The position numbers and the translations under genes are program-made. Source: Areca catechu (Eukaryota > Streptophyta > Magnoliopsida > Arecales > Arecaceae). From it: a stretch of DNA of 64,000 nt. The stretch lies in assembly GCA_021397845.1 (NCBI GenBank), contig CM038043.1:26969501-27033500 (forward strand). The letters run 5' to 3'. Under the pieces are notes generated by a model. That model was not told the origin of the DNA. It made no database searches and saw nothing but the letters and a program-made list of their open reading frames with translations. Below are positions 11,766-23,386 of the stretch, piece after piece (within the stretch, counting starts at the first letter, position 1; the number at the start of each line of letters is the position of its first letter).

Positions 11766-12544
11766 TAGTTTTAACTGATCCCATGGCTTTCAGCTCCCAG
11801 GTAGTTCCAACTGATCCACGAGTTCTAGCTCCTAGCATCTAACTAATCCTACGAATTCTAGCTCTTAGCGAAGCTCCTGTGGCTCGAATGAATAGAAAGC
11901 CAGTAAGGGAGAAGAATAGCTAGCACTCAGTAGGTCAGATAGGGAACAGAGAGGGATGGCTTGGGTGAGTGTCCGATGGCTGTGGATGTGATTTGGCAAC
12001 TTCTTAGCCATGGAAGCCTTTTCACCTACGATGGGGATGATGTCGGTAGCTCTTCCGGTGCCCAAATTAGTTGAGAGCCGTGGGAAAGAAGAAGGAAAAA
12101 ACCAGCAACTTTTGGCCAATTTTCTGGCCCTGAGAGGCTTCTCCGACCATCGGTGAACATACAGAGGCTTGGGCGGTGATGGGGGAACATCTCCGGCAAG
12201 TTTTAGATCAAGAGGAGCTTCATGGTCCATGGTTCTGCTTCGTGACCACTAGCTATGGCTGCCTATGAACCACAAGCCTAATCATAGACCGAGCGGCCCA
12301 TCCATAATGGACCGATTTTTTTAAACTTCATGCAATTTCTTTATTAATCCTTCAAAAATTAATTCTGGGTTCATTTCAAGCCCGATTCATTTTAAACTTA
12401 TTTCATTTGAACCTATGAATCGAGCTCTTCGCATTGGCGCTCTCCTTTCCTATAAATGATATATAAAAGTATTAATTTTAAAAAAATAAAAAAAATTTGA
12501 TTATTAAATTAATACTTTTATATATGTGTATAACGTAGTTATCA

Positions 12545-12663
12545 GCATGCACTGGGTTGCATGCGGATCTATGACTATGCCTGGGTCTACTATAGGCATG
12601 GTCTGGGTCTTTTATGGGGTTTATGGATTAGATGTGTTTTTTCCGAGCCAAATAAAGGTGCTA
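12545..12663 (-). repeat. 3' LTR of C1, inner part
   Basis: Continues the LTR broken at 513. It matches about 14985-15089, for example the shared 'atgcctgggt' and 'ttcatggattagatg'-like words. It begins with the duplicated GCATG of the solo LTR insertion. Confidence 0.75.
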
Positions 12664-12899
12664 AACCTAGTAACCTCCACCTCGACTCAATGCTCGATCT
12701 CCATCTAACTTTGAGAGCTTGTGATTGCCACTCTCATACCATGGGATAAGTATTTGACTGACTATGGATAGATAAACATGAGAGCCAAGCCAGGCTGCTC
12801 ATTCTCATCTTTGTTATATGCTGTATTTACCTTGACCTGAGGTTGCTCAGGAAAGTCTCCTATGGTAATAGAAACTTCACCATATAATATTGCTTGTCA

Positions 12900-14215
12900 T
12901 CCCCCTGAATCTCTCATCTCGTGCTCGATCTATTTACATCTCGAACTTGCATTGAGCTCCACCATGCACCAGGGACTCCACCTTGTGCGAAACTTCTTGT
13001 CAGGAAGTAGTGTCCTCTATGCTTCTTTCCCTTCATAATGATCCTATTGTCATGGATAACCTTTAGGGTTCCATCACCTGCTTTTCACTTATAACTATTT
13101 GAATATAGTTTACTTAGTGAGATTAAATTCTTGCTGAAGTTAGGTATGCATTGGATCTTGCTCAATTTTTTTAATATTCTTTCATGAAGCTTTAAGTTGA
13201 CTATATCTTTACCTTTGATCGCACAACTCGATCCATCTAGTAGGTGGACAACACCTTCTACTTTCTAGAGAATTAAACAATTTCTCTCTATAACACACAT
13301 AATAGGGATATGTAGAATCTAAAATCCATAATGAAGAAAAAAGAGATATCTCATTGGATACTATGAGCACCTCTCTGTATCCATCACTATTGCTACCATC
13401 AATCATTACTATAGTAGCCTTTGTCTGATTCTTGAGTTATAGGCAATCTCTAATATGATTCCCCAAACTCATCATACTGGTAATACTTGATCTTACTAGC
13501 GTCCTTCGACTTAGACCTGGATTGCTTGCCATACGATTATCTACCACTCTATCCTCTACCGTCAACTCCTCTAGAGACCATCAACGCTGAGTACTACCTA
13601 AACTCGAAGCTAGGTTCTCTTGTATGAGAGTTTCATTTTGAAAAATGTTGAAGTGACTTCCTCCATCTTCATTGTGCTCTTCTCTACTACAAGAGTAGTT
13701 ATCAAGGACTCGAAGGAGTGCAAAAGTGATGATAGCAAGATCAATGCCCTGGTCTTCTCTTCAACCTTTTCATCTATATTGAGAAGATTGGTAAGCATGC
13801 TTTGAAAATTACTCAGATATTCCTGCATGCTATGTCCTTTCTGCATCCATAGTTAATGGAACTATTTTCAAAAAAAGAGTGTATTGGTGAGTGACTTTGC
13901 TAAGTATAATTCTTCGAGCTTTGCCCATATCACTATTAGAGAAGTCTTTTTCAGTACATGATTTACCATGTCATTCATCAAATACAAGTGAATCATACTT
14001 GCACCTATATCCAAAGCCACTTCAAATCTTGTCCTCCATGGTGGCCAACCTCTTTTCATATATGAAAGAGTCAATCAACCCTTGCAAGATGAGCATGTCT
14101 TTTACTCTCGCTTACCAAAGAAAGAAATTACTCTTCCCATTGAACCGATTGATGTCAATTTTGATTATGCCTATCTTCTCCATCTTCTTTAATCTCGATT
14201 AACATGAACAACCTA
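12900..14215 (-). pseudogene. gag: C1 gag-protease fragment
   Basis: Read from 14215 downward, the frame gives a copia gag: an N-terminal F-x-G-K-x-N-F region, a 'W-A-K-L-E-E-L-Y' segment (13868-14074) and a UBN2-type segment (13610-13846). A decayed zinc knuckle follows in which the first Cys is Tyr, then a protease start reading Ile-Leu-Asp-Ser-Thr in place of Asp-Ser-Gly (within 13209-13406). A gag-pre-integrase-like tail runs on to about 12900 and then ends. Several stops and frameshifts break it. It matches Tnt1-like or Tork-like gag from memory. Confidence 0.75.
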
Positions 14216-14249
14216 GCTCTAATACCTTTATTATGGTACTACTTGTACT

Positions 14250-14257
14250 GATACCAC
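14250..14257 (-). promoter_or_regulatory. Primer binding site of C1
   Basis: On the minus strand TGGTATCAG follows the 5' LTR. About 30 bases further inside is a second PBS-like word, GGTATTAGAGCTAGG (about 14212-14227), so the site looks partly duplicated. Confidence 0.65.
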
Positions 14258-15089
14258 TTATTAGAGAATCTCTCATGCAGAATATAGATCCTCATGTCAA
14301 GATCATGATGCCATTGTTAATGCTACAAGAGAAGGTAGAAGAGAAAATAGAATAGAAAATATAATTAATTGGGAATGCAAGATTTTATTATAAGAAAAAT
14401 TATAAGAGAAATCTTACACTCTCATTCTATATAAAAAACTCAATAAGAAATCCAAAAATTTCTCTTGCAAGCTCTTAACTCTTTTGAAAGCCCTCCGAAA
14501 CCTCTATAGATCCTTCTCACAACCCTTAGATCCTTTGTAGATCCTTCTCACCACCCTCTAGATCCTTTCAATTGCTATTCTCGGTCTCTATTAAATAGAG
14601 GCTGAAATCTAGAGAATCCTGATTCAAATTGCATCAAAAAGTAGACTTCAATTCCTTGTACAAGTCCTATTTGACTCCCTAAAACCTTCTAGCTATTCAA
14701 TTACATCAAAATCACTACAAATCATGCTTATAGCACCCATATGTGATTGGCATCAACCACAATCATTTGATCATGCTCATATCATGTGCTAGACCATTGG
14801 ATCGTGCAAAATCATGTTGGATCAAGTCTCAAACAAATTTAAAATGTCCCATGGCCATTAGATCTCGTCTGCAATCATGCGAAGTTATCTGATTGCACAA
14901 AAATCCCTATGAACCATGAAAAATGTTCCTGTGGATTGTGCAAAATGCGATCCATGGGATCATGAGTGTGCACCACATGCATCCATGTACAGGTCTGCGG
15001 TCATGCCTGGGTTTTCTACGAGCATGTTTTGGATCTTCTGCAGGGTTCATGGATTAGATGGGCTTCTTCCAGACCAAATCGAGGTGCCA
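14258..15089 (-). repeat. 5' LTR of C1
   Basis: Aligns to 1-513 plus 12545-12663, and less closely to the C2 LTRs at 23387-24192 and 25793-26636. The edges are set by the PBS and by the end of similarity, so they may be off by a few bases. Confidence 0.75.
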
Positions 15090-16660
15090 AACCCAATAGT
15101 TCATTCATCATCTCAAAATCATCGTTGGTTTTGACCCTTTGCTCTTGCAAGGCTTTTGATTTGGTAGCTCATATCCTCTCCCATATGGAGATTCTTCCTA
15201 GCTAATGTAAAAAAAGGTCAATAATTGGAACTGCCTTTGGAGTGTGAGTGGGAGTGACCTTGCTCCGGGCCTCCTTGATGGCCTTTAGGGTGGAGGTCAC
15301 TACTACCTTATGCCAGACCATCCTGATGATCAAGCTAACATATTAAGAAGGGGCAACCATTGTTATAGGTCTTCTTTCATCATTACCTTAAGAGCTCACA
15401 CCTATTAGACAAGAAAGCCAAGCTATTTAGTGTTGGCAACCTCCGCAAATTAATTGAGGAGGTGTAGACCTTGGAGGGTTGGGCAAGAAGTCATTGGACT
15501 TAGGCTGGACAGCCCCTTGGTAGTTGTTTTTTCTAAGCCTCATGGCTTTCCTTCATTTCCATTGATGGTGGCAATCTAATATGGCCAATCATAAGATGCT
15601 GACATGGGTTGCCTTCATAAACCTACAAAATAGTAAGCAAGAGTCATAGAGCTCGTCGAATTGGCTTCAACTAGATCCTCTAATGCTTAAGTTAGAGAGG
15701 TTCCTTTAATGGAAAGCAGGAAGAAGAAGAAAAAGAATAATAATACTAGTAGTAGAGAGTAGTGGAGCATCACCTTTTAAGAAAGGCCTTTTAAGTCATT
15801 TTATAGCTAGGATTGTCACATGTTTAGCAAATTGTATCTTGATAAATTGTGTTGTACCTAGCAACCTACTAATGTGATGCAACAATCTAGGGATACATGT
15901 AACTTCCTAGAACATGATGAAATTGCTATAACCTCATGAGCATCTAGGGTGGAGGCTTTGCTTAGCTCAAGTTGGTTGCTAAAGTCGCTAGGCTAAGTTG
16001 AGAGACTTTGACTTTGAGGCCGGCCACTTCTAGTATTCTTACCTCAACTTTCAAGTTGGCACGGGAATCCAATTAGAATGCCTTGTAGAATTTTCTAAAA
16101 TTCGAATCACCTTGAATGGTGAGCTAGACAAATTTGGTCATGCCGTACCTCCTTAATAATTTATTGTCATAGCACAAACTTTACTCAATCAAAAAATAGT
16201 AATGCTATAGGTACCTCCAAAAGGCGCTCCTTCATAGAAGATTAGAAATCAATTTGGAGATGCCAATATTTTAAGTTGGTTGAGGAACATTTTCTAAGAC
16301 AATCATAGATTTGAGTATCCATTATGTAGCAACATTGATAATGAATATATGATTGTCATAATGTGCCATTTATTAGAATTATGTGGCCTGATAAATTTAT
16401 TTTTATTAATTTTTTAAATTGAATTATATAATTTGAGTATAGCGAGCCTGATTTTCATTCTCAATATGAGTTTGTAGATAAGACCTTATCGACCGATCAA
16501 CGAAAACATTTTTACTATACATCGGATTTGACTTAGATTAGAAGAAATAAAAAAATTCATCCCTAATTTTCTCCGCTTCTTTGGATACTCTCCAATATTT
16601 GTCCTCCAATAATGTGATGCATTTTCAATTCCTTCTAACAATTATGGATTATAAAAAAAT
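15090..16660. other. Unassigned intergenic DNA
   Basis: No gene, RNA or clear element end found. A stretch near 15640-15800 with A/G-rich triplet runs reads like LTR leader sequence, and 15230-15500 looks like old retroelement debris, but I could not match either to a domain. Confidence 0.4.
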
Positions 16661-16664
16661 GTCA

Positions 16665-17130
16665 ACTTTTTTTTTAATATAGACGAGCGATCACATTACT
16701 CTAGTATGATAGCAGCCCTGAAAATCAAGAAACAGTAAATCTTGAAGGGATAAAGGAATACAATCATCCTAGCACCAGGACCAGTTAGCTGAGTGCTAGG
16801 CCATAAATGAGGTAATCTAGTCGGTTACACTTTGCCTCCATGTAGACATGCCGAATCGATGTAATCATCGATAGGCCAAGAGATCACCAAATATCATGGA
16901 GAAGGGGATGGACATGGCGCTGCTCAGTCCTGTCCTGAATCCATTCGATGATAATGGATGAATCTCCTTAATATAAATCATCACAACGTGCAGCTCTTAA
17001 ATGGCCCAGGTGATGCCCGTTTATTAGAATGTCGATCTTTGATTCTCCTCCCCTGTAGCCACTATAATTTTGACTTTTGTTGATAAAAGATTTCTTGATG
17101 GAATAGCGAAGAATTGGATTCAGCGAGCAT
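16665..17130 (-). pseudogene. LINE tail: RNase H (RVT_3-like) remnant
   Basis: The minus-strand translation gives G-D-S-S-I-I-I-E-W-I-Q and later H-V-Y-M-E-A. These are the Asp-Ser and His-x-x-x-E-x-N blocks of the RNase H domain at the end of plant L1-type LINE ORF2. Two or more stops and a frameshift break it. A T-run at about 16668-16676 on the plus strand would be the poly-A end of a minus-strand LINE. The upstream part (17130-17330) is too decayed to assign. Confidence 0.6.
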
Positions 17131-17334
17131 GATTTCATCTCCCCCAAAAGACAAGCCATTGTGTTCCATCATAACAAATCAAAAGCAGCCTCAATTTCTT
17201 CTAATTGATGAAATATGTTTCCTAACTTTAAGCTTGTTCCATCATTCAATATCCTTTAATAGGCATAGACCAAAAATAAAAATAGGCATGGACCAAACTC
17301 CCTTCAATCGCCATGTAAGTAATGATGTCTAAGT

Positions 17335-17872
17335 ATATGGGACCCACCATCTTCGCGACAAAGTTATTGGGTATTTTACTTTAAATAAATCTATGTTCTT
17401 GGATGATAGTTCAGATCTTTTGTTGTAAAGATAAAAAAATTTATTTTCTCAATTTTACTTCTAGGTTTATATTTATTTATTTATTTATTTAATTTTTGAA
17501 TAAAATAAAAGGGATAGGAGGGAATTTTTTTCTTTTCCTTTGAACCGCCAGCAAAACCCCTCAAACCGGTCCACGCGGCAAAATCTCGTTGTAAAGCTTA
17601 CACGTTAACTTCCCACCTGGCCGACACGCTGTGAGTCTGTGACGCAGCCAAGTCCCCCCACCGCCCCCACCGCCAATCACCGAAGATTCCGAGAAAAGCA
17701 CCCTTTCTTTTGTAGGAACGACCCTATAAATTAAAGCCTGAACTAATAAACAAAGAGCCGCCATTAGGAAACCTCTCAAACTTCGTATCCGCCTCGGATC
17801 GTAAGAACCGACCTGTCGACCCTAACCCTTGTACTCTTTGTACTCCCCCCAATCTCTTCTGTAGCCTCGTCC
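17335..17872 (+). promoter_or_regulatory. Promoter and 5' UTR of the EF-hand gene
   Basis: A TATA box, TATAAAT (17725-17731), lies about 145 bases before the ATG, so transcription probably starts near 17755-17760. A CAAT word (in GCCAATCACC) lies about 50 bases upstream of it, and an ACGT core (ACACGTTAAC) near 17600. The region is clearly richer in GC from 17550 onward than the AT-rich DNA before it. Confidence 0.6.
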
Positions 17873-20800
17873 ATGGCGGATTACAATCGATACCCTTCTT
17901 ACAGCCACGCTCCGTCGGCCCCGCCGATGCCGGAGCCCTCCTCCGGCCACAAGCCCTCCGGCCAGCCTTCGGCGCCGTCGGGATATCCTTACCACTCCCC
18001 TCCGTCCTCTTATGGCTATTCGTCCCCCTACACCTTGGGTGCCGGCGGCGGCGGTGGCGGCGGCGGCGGCGGCGGAGCGGCGGGGTACTATTTCCCTCCC
18101 GGCACGCATCCGGAGATCATCCAGAGCTTCCAGGCTGTTGATCGGGATCGGAGTGGCTTCATCGACGAGTACGAGCTGCAGGCGGCTCTGTCCTCCGGAT
18201 ATCAGAGGTTCAGCCTTCGCACGATTCGGCTCCTCATGTTCCTTTTCCAGAACCCTAACAACCCTTCCAAGACGGGTGAGCCCTCTTTAATTTTCTCCTA
18301 AAAAAGGCTTCTGTTTCCCCAATTGGAGTGTTCTTTGCTAATAGTTATGAGCTATATTTCTTCAGTCACTTCCATCATAAATTCTAAAATTTTCTTCATG
18401 AAAGCTATTTTTTTATTACCTACCCATCATGTTTCTTCTTTTGTGTAGGCTTCATTCATTATAAATTTTTCTTCGGTGCTGACTTCTTTTCATTTTTTTT
18501 TAATTTTTTTTTTGTAGGGCCTGCCGAGTTTGCTGCTCTATGGAATTGTGTCGGGCAATGGCGGGTACGCTGCTGCATTCATATTTCATTACCTTGCTTT
18601 CCCGTATTGCAAATATGATCGATTATTAATTTGATAAATTGAATATGATTTTGTATTTGGCGTTGTTAATGTTTAGTAAGTGTAGAAGGAACTAGAAATT
18701 GTTGAACTAATTTGAGTATTTTGTGGATATTGTACCTGCATTGCAGCTAGATCCCTGATCCTCTCCTTATGTGACCTGATATGTTGATAAATTTGATGAT
18801 AATATCTTTTGTTCGGTGATGTGCACTGTAGTTCAAGCATATGAGCTCAATGATATAATGATACACTAAGATATGGAGTATGGACAAATTTGTTTGTTCC
18901 ACTGCCTTGCTCTGGAAAACAAAGCGGTAGAAAATGTACACAGGTTAAATTTTCGTTAATTGTTCGCTAGTTTAAAGATGTAACATTAAGTGGTGGCCTG
19001 AGTTAGTTCAAAGACATTTTGAATCATTACAATTTCATTATTTTGGTGAATCTTCCAAATTGAATTGAAGGATGGAGGCAAATGAAGAAAATCATATTGA
19101 TATGGACTGGTTTGGGAGTAGGTTTTGATAGATCATGGGATATTAATTTACGTAAAACCAATTTTAATTTCTTACAGTTTAGGGGATGCAAGACTGACTT
19201 AATATCAAGGAACCTAACAAATCAATGACGACTATTATTACTACTGCTACTACTTTTCATTAGAAATTAATTCTAGGGATGTTTCTTGGTTCACCAGGAT
19301 GGCTGATCAAAGGATGTGGACAACCTTGATTCACCATAATGAATTTGAAACCACAATTTAATCGTTGTTTCCAACTTGTTTTATTATGTTATGAAACATA
19401 TTGCTTTCCCCTGGAAAATGGATATAAATGATGTCACCAACAAGGTTTCTTCCCTTTATGCTGTAGATTGAACTTGAAGAAGAAATGATTATATTATATA
19501 ACCGGCACCAAACATTATTGAGACAACTGTGAAGCCTTTGTAATACTGCCTTTTGTTTGTGAAGATGTTAATTCATTTATTTTACTACAATCTTGTTTCT
19601 TAGCGCTGACATGGTCTATAGAATATATTAAAAATAATGCTAGGATTTGTGTGAATTTCATTATTATCTATGGTTCCAGCTAGTGATTTGTGCACTCATT
19701 GTTTGCTCTTATATTTTCCCCTCTTAAAAATAAAACTCGAGCTAATCATCGAGTTATCTTATGTACTTCATGTAAAGGAGTGGAATAATTGATAACTGCT
19801 CCTCTTCCTTTTGAGAGACATTGTTTTTCTTAAGTGACATAGAAGTATACTGAAGTTGTGTTCTCCCCTTCTTTTTTCAGGCCATCTTCGACAGATTTGA
19901 TAGAGATCGGAGTGGTGAAATTGACTCAACAGAATTGAGAGATGCACTTCTAAGTCTTGGATATGCAGTTCCACCTTCTGTTATTCAAGTTCTAATATCC
20001 AATTACACTGGTGGGAAAACTGGCAGGGGTGCACTTAATTTTGACAACTTTGTTGAGTGAGTATTTGTTTTCTGATTTGATGTCATCATTCAATCATGCA
20101 TTGAATGACTGTTAATCTGATTTATGGATTTGTTGTATATGCAGGTGTGGGATGATTGTGAAGGTAAGAAAATGAAACTTCATTTTAGCGAAATCTCAGT
20201 ACCAGTAGACATGATAAAATTTCCTTTTATATGTTGGTTAGAGCTTTCATCAGGTGGTCTTGTGATACAAGTCACTGAAACATTTTTTTTTAAGAGATAC
20301 TCAATACGTTAGCCTTTCCTAGATTTGTATGAAAATGCTGATCTGGTTCTTGGAGACTTTGGATTTGAAATGGTATGTTCGTTCGTCCAACAAGACAGTT
20401 TAGGTTAGAACTTTTAAACAAGTATTGTTGTCTCCATGAAGAGGATTAGTTAGACACCCAAGGCAGTGATTGATCCAGGCATAATCAGGCATTAGGCTTG
20501 GCATAAGCCCTGTGCCTGCTAAACAGCCTTTGGGAAACAGGGATAACCCAGGAATAGTTGTGCTAGTCAAACTTGCTTATAATAGGGATAACTATTTGAT
20601 GGGGGAGCTTTCATAAGTTATTCCTTGGCATAAAGGCATCATTTATGCCTACTTTTTACTTTTTCTATGGACCGAACAAAAACCTCATCCGAAAGCTATT
20701 CCAAAATTTGTGGTCAGACAGAAGTTAGAACAACCTACGGAATCACTATTCCTATAGGTGTCACTTTTGCTCTTCCAGTTTTTCTTATTCCCAAAACAGA

Positions 20801-21331
20801 CGCAGCATTATAGAAAGAAACTTTTTTTTTTTTGAACTGCTCTAAAAAGAACGTGTTATATGCATAGGTGTACTCAAAAAGCAAGCTGTTGCAAGAGAAG
20901 GGCACAACTTTCTTTTTAACAGTAACTTGAAAGAACAACACTTTAGGAGGAGAATTGGAACATCTTAGTCATTGACTAGTCAACCTTTGATCTCGAAACT
21001 TCTTAGTCATTGACTAGTCATCCTTTGATGGTGATTATTAGTGTTCATACTTGGTTGATATGAAGCTAAGTCACTTAGTCCTTTTGCTCCTCTTCTTCTA
21101 GGGACCAATAGGTTTTGGCTTCAAAATGTGTCAATATTTTCCACGTATAGGAGTATCACTCTTTGAGAAAAGTAGATATGGTATCCTAGCTACTTATTTC
21201 TGAATGAACCTTATCTATCTTTGCAGGGATTAACTGAAAAATTCAAGGAGAAAGATACTCGCTACACTGGCTCAGCAACTCTTACCTACGATACTTTCAT
21301 GTCAATGGTCATTCCCTTCATTGTCCCATAG
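17873..21331 (+). CDS. CML49/CML50-like: Calcium-binding EF-hand protein, CML49/CML50-like (penta-EF-hand)
   Basis: Five exons with GT-AG introns: 17873-18275, 18518-18564, 19881-20056, 20145-20163 and 21227-21331. They join in frame to 249 residues. Residues 1-85 are low-complexity, rich in Pro, Ser, Tyr and Gly, with a glycine run near 58-68. EF-hand 1 is at residues 90-101 (Asp-x-Asp-x-Ser-Gly-x-Ile-Asp-x-x-Glu) and a second canonical loop is at 157-168 with the same key residues. The later loops are degenerate, as in penta-EF-hand proteins related to ALG-2. The C terminus contains 'YTGSATLTYDTFMSM'. The product is a calcium sensor, expected to be cytosolic or membrane-associated through its N terminus; its partners are not known from sequence. 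The start is the first ATG after the TATA box, in good context (G at +4). No inactivating change is seen, and it is the only gene here that looks functional. The family call is strong, the exact orthologue less so. Confidence 0.93.
20963..21029 (+). repeat. Direct repeat in intron 4
   Basis: Two 29-base copies (20963-20991 and 21001-21029) differ at one position and share the core CATTGACTAGTCA. They are 38 bases apart and contain TTGAC, the W-box core. Confidence 0.8.
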
Positions 21332-21684
21332 ACTGGGTACGGTTTAATACCTGTGTTCCTGCGTTTAGTTCCTTAGGTATCTACAAGTTGCTGTATATTT
21401 ATGAAGGAAAAGATTGGTATCCTTGACAGTTTCTCTGTTGCAAGAAATTGAGATTGTTTGACTTTAGCGTTGTGTCATGTTTATGCGTGTAAGTTGTAAA
21501 AGATTTATCGGAATTTTGTTAGGTTAAAGCAAAATGCTTGTTGTTGCATTTTGGAAATGGTGCCTTAGGTTACGAGCTAAAGGACATACTGAGCGAGTGG
21601 TATCAGTCTATATGTACAGAACCAAGAAGAACTGATTTTCTTACAACTTAAAATTGGAAGCTTAAGAGCACAGGTCTTGGCACA
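21332..21684 (+). other. Probable 3' UTR of the EF-hand gene
   Basis: About 200-350 bases of AT-rich sequence follow the TAG at 21329-21331. No canonical AATAAA is seen close by, so the polyadenylation site is not placed. Confidence 0.45.
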
Positions 21685-22200
21685 ATGACAAGGTTGTTTC
21701 AATTTGACAGGCGGTCGCAAGTTTCAAATATGGAAATAGTTCTTCATAGGCAAGGCTGCATGTATCATGCTCTTTTCAAGCCTTGCAGTGATGGGAGTCT
21801 CGTACTTTGGAATGTCGTTGTCCTCTTCTTCATCTTTTACACTGAGGGGTCTCAAAGAGCCAAGAGAACTGTTTTTCTTAAAACCTTAGACCTATTACTC
21901 CAAATCACATTGGTCTATTCTTTAAAAAAAGGAAAATCACATTTGTCTACGGACCACGGCTCAGCAGTGCTGGAACACGTACAGAGCATGGATCTAAGAA
22001 GGAAGATATGTTGGACCCGGCATAAACTTAGAGGGAAACTTGGAGGTATCCCTAAGAAATACAATTATAGTTACAAAATTAGAAAGCATGGTTACAAGCA
22101 TTATGTTGTTACATTTCCTTCACATGAGGTCGCTCTTGCAAAGACAGACCGAGGGTTCTTTGTCCTCGGTCTTAAGCTGAAAATGTGGTCCATCATGTAA
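21685..22200 (+). other. Open frame of 171 codons, doubtful
   Basis: Uninterrupted from ATG 21685 to 22200. I recognise no domain. The C-terminal part is basic (Lys, Tyr and Arg-rich). It lies directly downstream of the EF-hand gene on the same strand. Codon use and composition look no different from the intergenic DNA. It could be chance, or part of a long 3' UTR or an old repeat. Confidence 0.2.
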
Positions 22201-23386
22201 AGCTGACATTGGAAACCACATCCATCTGATTTTGATCGTTAATGATTCCACTGCTTTTGTCTTCGTTCTTTGGTCGAGGGGCTTGCTTCAGGAGTTGGGA
22301 CACAAATGACTCCATTTTATTTAAGGTGCTTGGAAAAATTTCCACATAGCTTATAGCCTTGTGCGACTAGGATGGAGTTCACTTGTGTTGAGGATAGGTT
22401 AAGAACATTTGTGGCGCTTATGTACTTTTGAGCCCATCTATTTAGAAGTCTAGATTTTCAGACAGAATCTTAATATGGTATCAAAGCACACCAATCCTCT
22501 TGCTTATGGAAATCTTTATGAACTCTTGTGTGCGTGTGCTATTCTTGGACCCATTCATTTAAAAGCGGTTTTTAAGTAGAAGCTTAACAAACTGGGTTCA
22601 GATACTGCTCATGATTGGCTGGATCTTATCCCATTGGTGTCCACCCATATGGGGCCAGATAGGATGCTGAGGGAGAAGAGAGCATGCATTATGACTTTGG
22701 CTGATCAGGAAAGAGCTCGGGGGTCATGGTACTAAGTATGGGTTTTATCATTTGGCATTGTCCTTTGTTCCTCTAGGTTGTGGCTTGGTGCTGACGAATA
22801 TGGAATCCTCTTTGTTGCTACTTTTATATCGTAGTAGAGTATGACATTATCTTGAATAGCCATCATCCCATTTTGGAGACGGATGACTCACCTTTCTCTT
22901 CGCTCGCATCGTGTATCATATTAAAAAGTACATGAATAAATTTTTGGGATAATTAAGAGCCATCCATCCATCTCTGAGATGAATGGTATGATGGCCATCC
23001 ACGATGGTACAAGAGTTTGCAATGCAAAAGTTTCACCATAGAGGATCCGAAACCCAAGTGCTAACTTAGCTTCCACGCTAGATGAGTAGTTAACAATGGG
23101 ATCGTCAGCTGGGTGTGCTGCTGCTTCTACTCTTTTTTTTCTTTTTTCTTTTTCTTTTTCTTTTTTTTTTTTTTATTTTTTTTCGTGCCCTTTAAATTGT
23201 AGGCTTGGGTGTGAATCACATTCCGTTGTATAGGGGGATGGTTAATCACCGAAGATTTTGCCCGTTAGAGTCTGCTTGGTTGTGTTTAGCGTTGTTCTTT
23301 ATTAACCGTAGGCACGTGTGTTTGCATGTGACAAGTAAGATTAACTCTCGTTATGATATTGTGATACCAATTACATTAATATTATT
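22201..23386. other. Intergenic DNA with LTR/PBS-like trace and T-rich tract
   Basis: No gene found. At about 22470-22490 'TTAATATGGTATCAAAGCA' resembles an LTR end followed by a tRNA-Met primer site, and a degenerate repeat of the same block occurs near 22545-22600. This suggests an old copia fragment. A T/C-rich low-complexity tract fills about 23129-23183. Confidence 0.4.

Larger units (their letters stand above)
514..12544. mobile_element. Solo LTR (Gypsy-type likely), split by SIRE-1
   Basis: The sequence begins TGATCGC and ends GTTATCA, so it has TG...CA termini with the 4-bp inverted ends TGAT/ATCA. It is flanked by the 5-bp direct repeat GCATG at 509-513 and 12545-12549. Its own sequence is 514-1439 plus 11771-12544, about 1.7 kb; the middle is the nested SIRE-1 element. 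No coding domain, primer binding site or second LTR is visible, so I read it as a solo LTR left by LTR-LTR recombination. The Gypsy assignment is only an impression from its length and lack of similarity to the copia LTRs here. The ORF-like stretches at 1109-1354 and 11865-12230 are not credible genes. Confidence 0.7.
12545..15089 (-). mobile_element. C1: non-autonomous copia element (gag-protease only)
   Basis: On the minus strand the order is 5' LTR (15089 down to 14258), primer binding site, gag, protease remnant, polypurine tract (about 12664-12683, purine-rich on the minus strand) and 3' LTR (12663-12545, then 513-1). Integrase, reverse transcriptase and RNase H are absent. Element C2 (23387-26636) has the same layout and the same internal end point, so the deletion predates both insertions. 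The LTR is about 830 bp. Confidence 0.8.

Noticed and set aside
17822..18109. 95-codon minus-strand frame over exon 1
   Set aside because: It is the reverse of the GC-rich N-terminal exon of the EF-hand gene.
21685..22200. 171-codon frame as a second host gene
   Set aside because: No domain, signal or splice context. Kept only as a low-confidence open frame.
22430..22600. Complete copia element at the primer-site-like word
   Set aside because: No second LTR or coding domain was found nearby.
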